A stretch of DNA of 64,000 nucleotides from Caballeronia concitans (GTDB taxonomy: Bacteria > Pseudomonadota > Gammaproteobacteria > Burkholderiales > Burkholderiaceae), in the NCBI RefSeq assembly GCF_001544615.1, contig NZ_FCNV02000007.1, forward strand, positions 124,001-188,000, in the 5' to 3' direction. Below are positions 62,192-64,000 of the stretch, in pieces. The notes under the pieces are model-generated. The model was not told the DNA's origin. It was given only the letters and a program-made list of their open reading frames with translations, and did no database searches. Position 1 is the first letter of the stretch; every line of letters begins with the position of its first letter. The translations under genes and the position numbers were made by a program.

Positions 62192-62556
62192 CAGGCAAAT
62201 CCTGAACGGTTCCGCCAGGCGCGGCCGTTAATGTATGGTCGGAGCGTGAGGTCCGAAGTGTGTCGGGGGTATTGCTTCGGTGGTGGGATGCCCGCCGCGC
62301 GCGGCTTGACGATTGACCTTGAACCGCTAAAGAGCAGTCAGTGTTGCTTGCCATTCTCTTAACGGCAAGCGGCGCACCTTCTTGATCTTGAACGAAAGCG
62401 GTAATTCCTACTCGCGTCTCGTCTATTCAAGCGTTTTCTTTAAAGCGTTTCCGAGGATATCACAGCATTAATTTATGCTCCACGCGGTAAAGAATGCCGC
62501 CTCTATGAAGAGTAGTACTCTCGGCACATATCGATGGCGTCTCCGCATTTTCCCTA

Positions 62557-62572
62557 TGTTACGATCGTAACA
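62557..62572. promoter_or_regulatory. Perfect 16-bp palindrome upstream of deoC
   Basis: TGTTACGATCGTAACA, fully symmetric with a CG-centred core as in LacI- or GntR-type operators, 73 bp before the deoC start, in the 454-bp gap 62192-62645. The rest of the gap is AT-richer with no gene. Regulator not in view. Confidence 0.6.
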
Positions 62573-62645
62573 ACACTGCTATAAACTGAGATCAATCTAT
62601 CAAAACCTGTTGTGCATCGCGCAAGCGCACAACTCACTCGATCTC

Positions 62646-63653
62646 ATGGTGGAAACCGTCTCGAAGTCCGTCGTCGCGTGGCCCGGCAAGGCGCAGGCTC
62701 ACACAAGCGCGCGCAATCCCGGCGTGCCGTTCGATCTCGCATGGCTCGAAGGCCTGCGGGTGAATCAATCGGCTGTATCGCGAAGGACGTCCACGCTCGG
62801 CACGCGGCGCGCCGTCAAGAAAGACGCGCAAGCAGCGTGGCTGCTCAAAGCCATTACCTGTATCGATCTCACTACGCTTAGTGGCGATGACACCGCCGCG
62901 CGCGTCGAACGGCTCTGCGCTAAAGCACGCCGTCCTTTGCGCGACGATCTGCTGGACGCACTCGGCATGTCGGGTCAACCCATTACGACAGGCGCGGTCT
63001 GTGTGTATCACCGCTTCGTCAAGACCGCAGTCGATGCGCTGGAAGGCAGCGGCATTCCGGTCGCGGCCGTCTCTACTGGTTTTCCCGCCGGCCTCAATCC
63101 GCATTCGCTCAAGCTCAAGGAAATCGAGGCTTCGGTGGCGGACGGCGCAAAGGAAATCGATATCGTCGTCACGCGCGAGCATGTGCTGACGGGAAACTGG
63201 CAAGCGCTGTATAGCGAAATGCGCGACTTTCGCGCGGCTTGCGGCGATGCGCACGTCAAGGCAATTCTCGGCACCGGCGACATTCGCACGTTATCCAATA
63301 TCGCCAAGGCGTCGATGATTTGCATGATGGCCGGCGCGGATTTCATCAAGACATCGACGGGGAAGGAAAGCGTCAACGCAACGCTCGACGTGTCGCTCGT
63401 GATGTTGCGCATGATTCGCGAATATCTCGCGCGCACGGGCGTCGCAGTCGGTTTCAAACCGGCGGGCGGTGTGTCCAGCGCCAAGTCAGTGCTTCAGTAC
63501 CAGATCCTCATGAAGGAAGAACTGGGGCGCGCGTGGCTCGAAGCCGATCTCTTTCGCATCGGCGCTTCCAGTCTTCTTGCCGATATCGAGCGGCAACTCG
63601 AGCATCACGTAAGCGGGCGCTATTCGGCGTTCAATCGTCATCCGGTTGCTTGA
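62646..63653 (+). CDS. deoC: Deoxyribose-phosphate aldolase
   Basis: 335 residues from the ATG at 62646; the start is not supported by a good ribosome site, and a start at 62610 is also open. The core matches DeoC: LLKAITCIDLTTLSGDDT, VAAVSTGFPAG, KEIDIVVTREHVLTGNW, and the Schiff-base lysine in ADFIKTSTGK with GFKPAGGVSSA. The N-terminal 70 residues are an extension as in the longer DeoC branch. It splits 2-deoxyribose-5-phosphate to glyceraldehyde-3-phosphate and acetaldehyde. An aldehyde dehydrogenase follows, fitting acetaldehyde disposal. Confidence 0.9.
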   Translation: MVETVSKSVVAWPGKAQAHTSARNPGVPFDLAWLEGLRVNQSAVSRRTSTLGTRRAVKKDAQAAWLLKAITCIDLTTLSGDDTAARVERLCAKARRPLRDDLLDALGMSGQPITTGAVCVYHRFVKTAVDALEGSGIPVAAVSTGFPAGLNPHSLKLKEIEASVADGAKEIDIVVTREHVLTGNWQALYSEMRDFRAACGDAHVKAILGTGDIRTLSNIAKASMICMMAGADFIKTSTGKESVNATLDVSLVMLRMIREYLARTGVAVGFKPAGGVSSAKSVLQYQILMKEELGRAWLEADLFRIGASSLLADIERQLEHHVSGRYSAFNRHPVA

Positions 63654-63677
63654 CCAAGCACTTACACATAAAGCCTC

Positions 63678-64000
63678 ATGAGCGTAGCCGAATATTTTTC
63701 TTCGATGGAATACGGACCCGCACCGGAAGACGATAGCGCCGTGCACGCATGGCTCGACGAACACGCCGGCCGCTTCGGTCACTTCATCAATGGCGCGTGG
63801 CGAGCGGGCGTCGATGATGAGCGATTCGATTCGCGCGAACCGGCGACAGGCCGCGTGCTTGCATCGATTGCTCAGGGCGCGGGCGCGGATGTCGACGCAG
63901 CCGTGCAGGCCGCTCACGATGCGCTCGAATCCTGGCAAGGCTTGGGCGGCGCAGGCCGAGCACGGCATCTTTATGCTTTGTCGCGGATGGTGCAAAGGCA
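63678..64000 (+). CDS. Aldehyde dehydrogenase family protein, 3' end missing
   Basis: Open to the window edge; 107 residues are visible from the ATG at 63678. The HFINGAWRAGVDDERFDSREPATGRVLASI and DVDAAVQAAHDALESWQ segments (in parts) are the N-terminal NAD-binding start of the aldehyde dehydrogenase superfamily; the catalytic cysteine lies beyond the window. Only 24 nt after deoC, so one operon, probably oxidising the acetaldehyde released there. Confidence 0.85.
   Translation, partial: MSVAEYFSSMEYGPAPEDDSAVHAWLDEHAGRFGHFINGAWRAGVDDERFDSREPATGRVLASIAQGAGADVDAAVQAAHDALESWQGLGGAGRARHLYALSRMVQR

Noticed and set aside
1-64000. CRISPR arrays, insertion sequences, tRNA or rRNA genes
   Set aside because: I saw no repeat-spacer pattern, transposase motif, terminal inverted repeats or cloverleaf sequence on reading through the gaps; short cryptic elements could still escape the eye.

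Overview
The window reads as high-GC, densely coding chromosomal DNA of a Burkholderiaceae bacterium, most likely Paraburkholderia or Caballeronia. The basis is the protein families together (DUF3331, DUF1488, YceH, an IorAB-type hydroxylase with a cytochrome c, a Burkholderia-like exopolysaccharide block, a uronate dehydrogenase locus) and the codon style. That is inference, not a database match. I see no rRNA, tRNA, CRISPR array, insertion sequence or phage gene. Both edges cut genes: a NuoM-like gene on the left and an aldehyde dehydrogenase on the right.

Region by region. 1-1395: 3' part of a nuoM-like gene followed by a terminator instead of the expected nuoN. 1474-6169: a divergent LysR regulator and an HMG-CoA lyase / CoA-transferase / MFS operon, separated by a perfect 13-bp inverted repeat. 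6293-7186: a YcgR-like PilZ c-di-GMP effector. 7599-11610: a molybdenum hydroxylase (2Fe-2S subunit, Tat-exported Mo subunit, triheme cytochrome c) whose terminator hairpin encloses the last stop codon. 11623-15671: small DUF1488 and DUF3331 proteins, an amidase, a stand-alone MnmD methyltransferase and YceH.

16091-26821 is the most unusual functional block: a circularly permuted ATP-grasp gene, an alpha-E gene, a convergent zinc-ribbon HExxH protein, a giant transglutaminase-DUF2126 protein, a second ATP-grasp fused to a second alpha-E, and a small transglutaminase-like protein. It resembles the predicted peptide/amide-forming systems that are biochemically almost uncharacterised. 26836-31658 is a probable uronate locus: FCD-type GntR regulator, operator-like dyads, uronate dehydrogenase and a complete polar-amino-acid-type ABC transporter.

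31666-34172 holds a reductase-like protein, a small hydrophilic protein, a two-helix SLATT protein preceded by a perfect LexA (SOS) box, and a TupA-type ATP-grasp protein. 34971-39820 is a BMP-type (nucleoside-like) ABC importer. 40304-43514 is a multi-PAS hybrid histidine kinase with a single-domain response regulator, next to a possible gene relic.

44128-57152 is an exopolysaccharide block: two different secreted clan-A-like glycoside hydrolases, a Wzy-like polymerase, a Wzc-type tyrosine autokinase, three GT4 glycosyltransferases and an unrecognised 451-aa protein. No priming glycosyltransferase, Wza exporter or Wzx flippase is in view, so these must lie elsewhere. 57796-62191 has a zinc-ribbon membrane protein, a DSD1-type PLP enzyme and a divergent FtsH paralogue. 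62557-64000 starts a deoC / aldehyde dehydrogenase operon behind a perfect 16-bp palindrome.
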